NCBI GenBank assembly: GCA_030039615.1
Contig: JASHVF010000086.1
Span: 1 to 7,048, forward strand
DNA: 7,048 nt
DNA from: Gammaproteobacteria bacterium
Lineage (GTDB): Bacteria > Pseudomonadota > Gammaproteobacteria > Steroidobacterales > Steroidobacteraceae
Direction: 5' to 3'
Of the stretch, positions 6,849-7,048 are shown in pieces; position 1 is the stretch's first letter; each line of letters opens with the position of its first letter. The notes under the pieces were generated by a model, which was not told the DNA's origin, made no database searches, and saw only the letters and a list, made by a program, of their open reading frames with translations. A program made the translations under genes and the position numbers.

Positions 6849-7048
6849 GCAAGCTGTTGAAAGCCAAACTTTAATCTTATATCACACGGACCTGCGCGGT
6901 CAGTGGCCGGAAGAGGCAGCGCGAGCGCTCGCCGCCCGCCTGCCGTACGCGAAACGGCTCGAAGTCGCCGCACGCGGCGCGCGCGCGCGGCAGACGCTCG
7001 CCGGGGTTGCGCTGGCGTTGCGCGCGCTCGCGCACCTCACCGGCACGC
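6847..7048 (+). CDS. Probable Sfp-type 4'-phosphopantetheinyl transferase, N-terminal fragment (cut by window end)
   Basis: From the ATG at 6847 a frame stays open for 67 codons to the window edge. From about codon 20 it has mostly G/C third positions. The peptide begins MQAVESQTLILYHTDLRGQWPE, then LAARLPYAKRLEVAARGARA (28-47) and QTLAGVALALRALAHLTG (49-66). A short beta strand with a DL turn, a basic LP-x-AKR segment, then a helix of the type R-x-x-x-LAG-x-ALAL is how the N-terminal lobe of Sfp/AcpT-like transferases usually reads. The catalytic motifs (the D-x-E and KE-xx-K regions) would lie beyond the window, so the call rests on style and on context next to a carrier-protein gene. If right, it would convert the ligase's ACP serine to the holo form. 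The start has no clear Shine-Dalgarno, and the frame is open upstream into the P450 gene. Confidence 0.55.
   Translation, partial: MQAVESQTLILYHTDLRGQWPEEAARALAARLPYAKRLEVAARGARARQTLAGVALALRALAHLTGT
6876..6903 (-). promoter_or_regulatory. Candidate promoter of the P450/acyl-AMP ligase operon
   Basis: On the minus strand CTGACC (6898-6903) and TATAAG (6876-6881) are 16 bp apart, scoring 4/6 and 5/6 against the sigma70 consensus. Transcription would start near 6869, giving a leader of about 20 nt. The local sequence is markedly AT-richer than its surroundings. The site lies inside codons about 10-19 of the divergent gene, so transcription of the two genes may interfere. Confidence 0.4.

Overview
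This is a GC-rich bacterial window, roughly two-thirds G+C by eye. Its gene families and the tRNA-Thr(CGU) sequence suggest a proteobacterium, probably gammaproteobacterial (a Xanthomonadales/Steroidobacter/Nevskia-type relative would fit). That placement is inference from protein style and codon use. No marker gene settles it. Six protein genes and one tRNA are supported. Five protein genes and the tRNA read leftward (minus strand). One gene at the right edge reads rightward and is cut by the window end.

Left block (1-2824, minus): a two-gene RND efflux operon. A periplasmic adaptor (membrane fusion protein) is followed, with a 4-bp ATGA stop/start overlap, by an AcrB/HAE1-type inner-membrane pump. 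Only the first 505 residues of the pump lie in the window. An imperfect dyad (2840-2867) just upstream of the adaptor is a candidate operator. The adaptor start is uncertain, with three GTG options.

Middle (2998-3523, minus): a tRNA-Thr with anticodon CGU and an encoded CCA tail lies directly downstream of a small Fur-superfamily regulator of Irr-like type. The regulator lacks the C-terminal CxxC zinc motifs. It has a near-consensus sigma70 promoter whose predicted transcript would begin at or very near the start codon, so it may be leaderless. A dyad and a phased direct repeat overlap the -35.

Right block (3574-7048): a cytochrome P450 and a fatty acyl-AMP ligase fused to a C-terminal acyl carrier protein domain form a translationally coupled pair, again with an ATGA overlap. 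Divergent from them, with start codons that physically overlap at CATG, begins a gene whose first 67 residues look like the N-terminus of a 4'-phosphopantetheinyl transferase. Together these suggest a compact acyl-modification cassette. The transferase would arm the carrier domain, the ligase would adenylate a fatty acid and load it, and the P450 would oxidise the tethered chain. No release enzyme, PKS/NRPS module or P450 redox partner is visible, so the product is unknown and the cassette may continue beyond 7048. This is the most interesting part of the window.

No IS element, CRISPR array, integrase or convincing intrinsic terminator was seen. No gene-free stretch exceeds 300 bases. The largest gap, 2825-2997, holds the efflux-operon dyad, a small hairpin and otherwise featureless GC-rich sequence.
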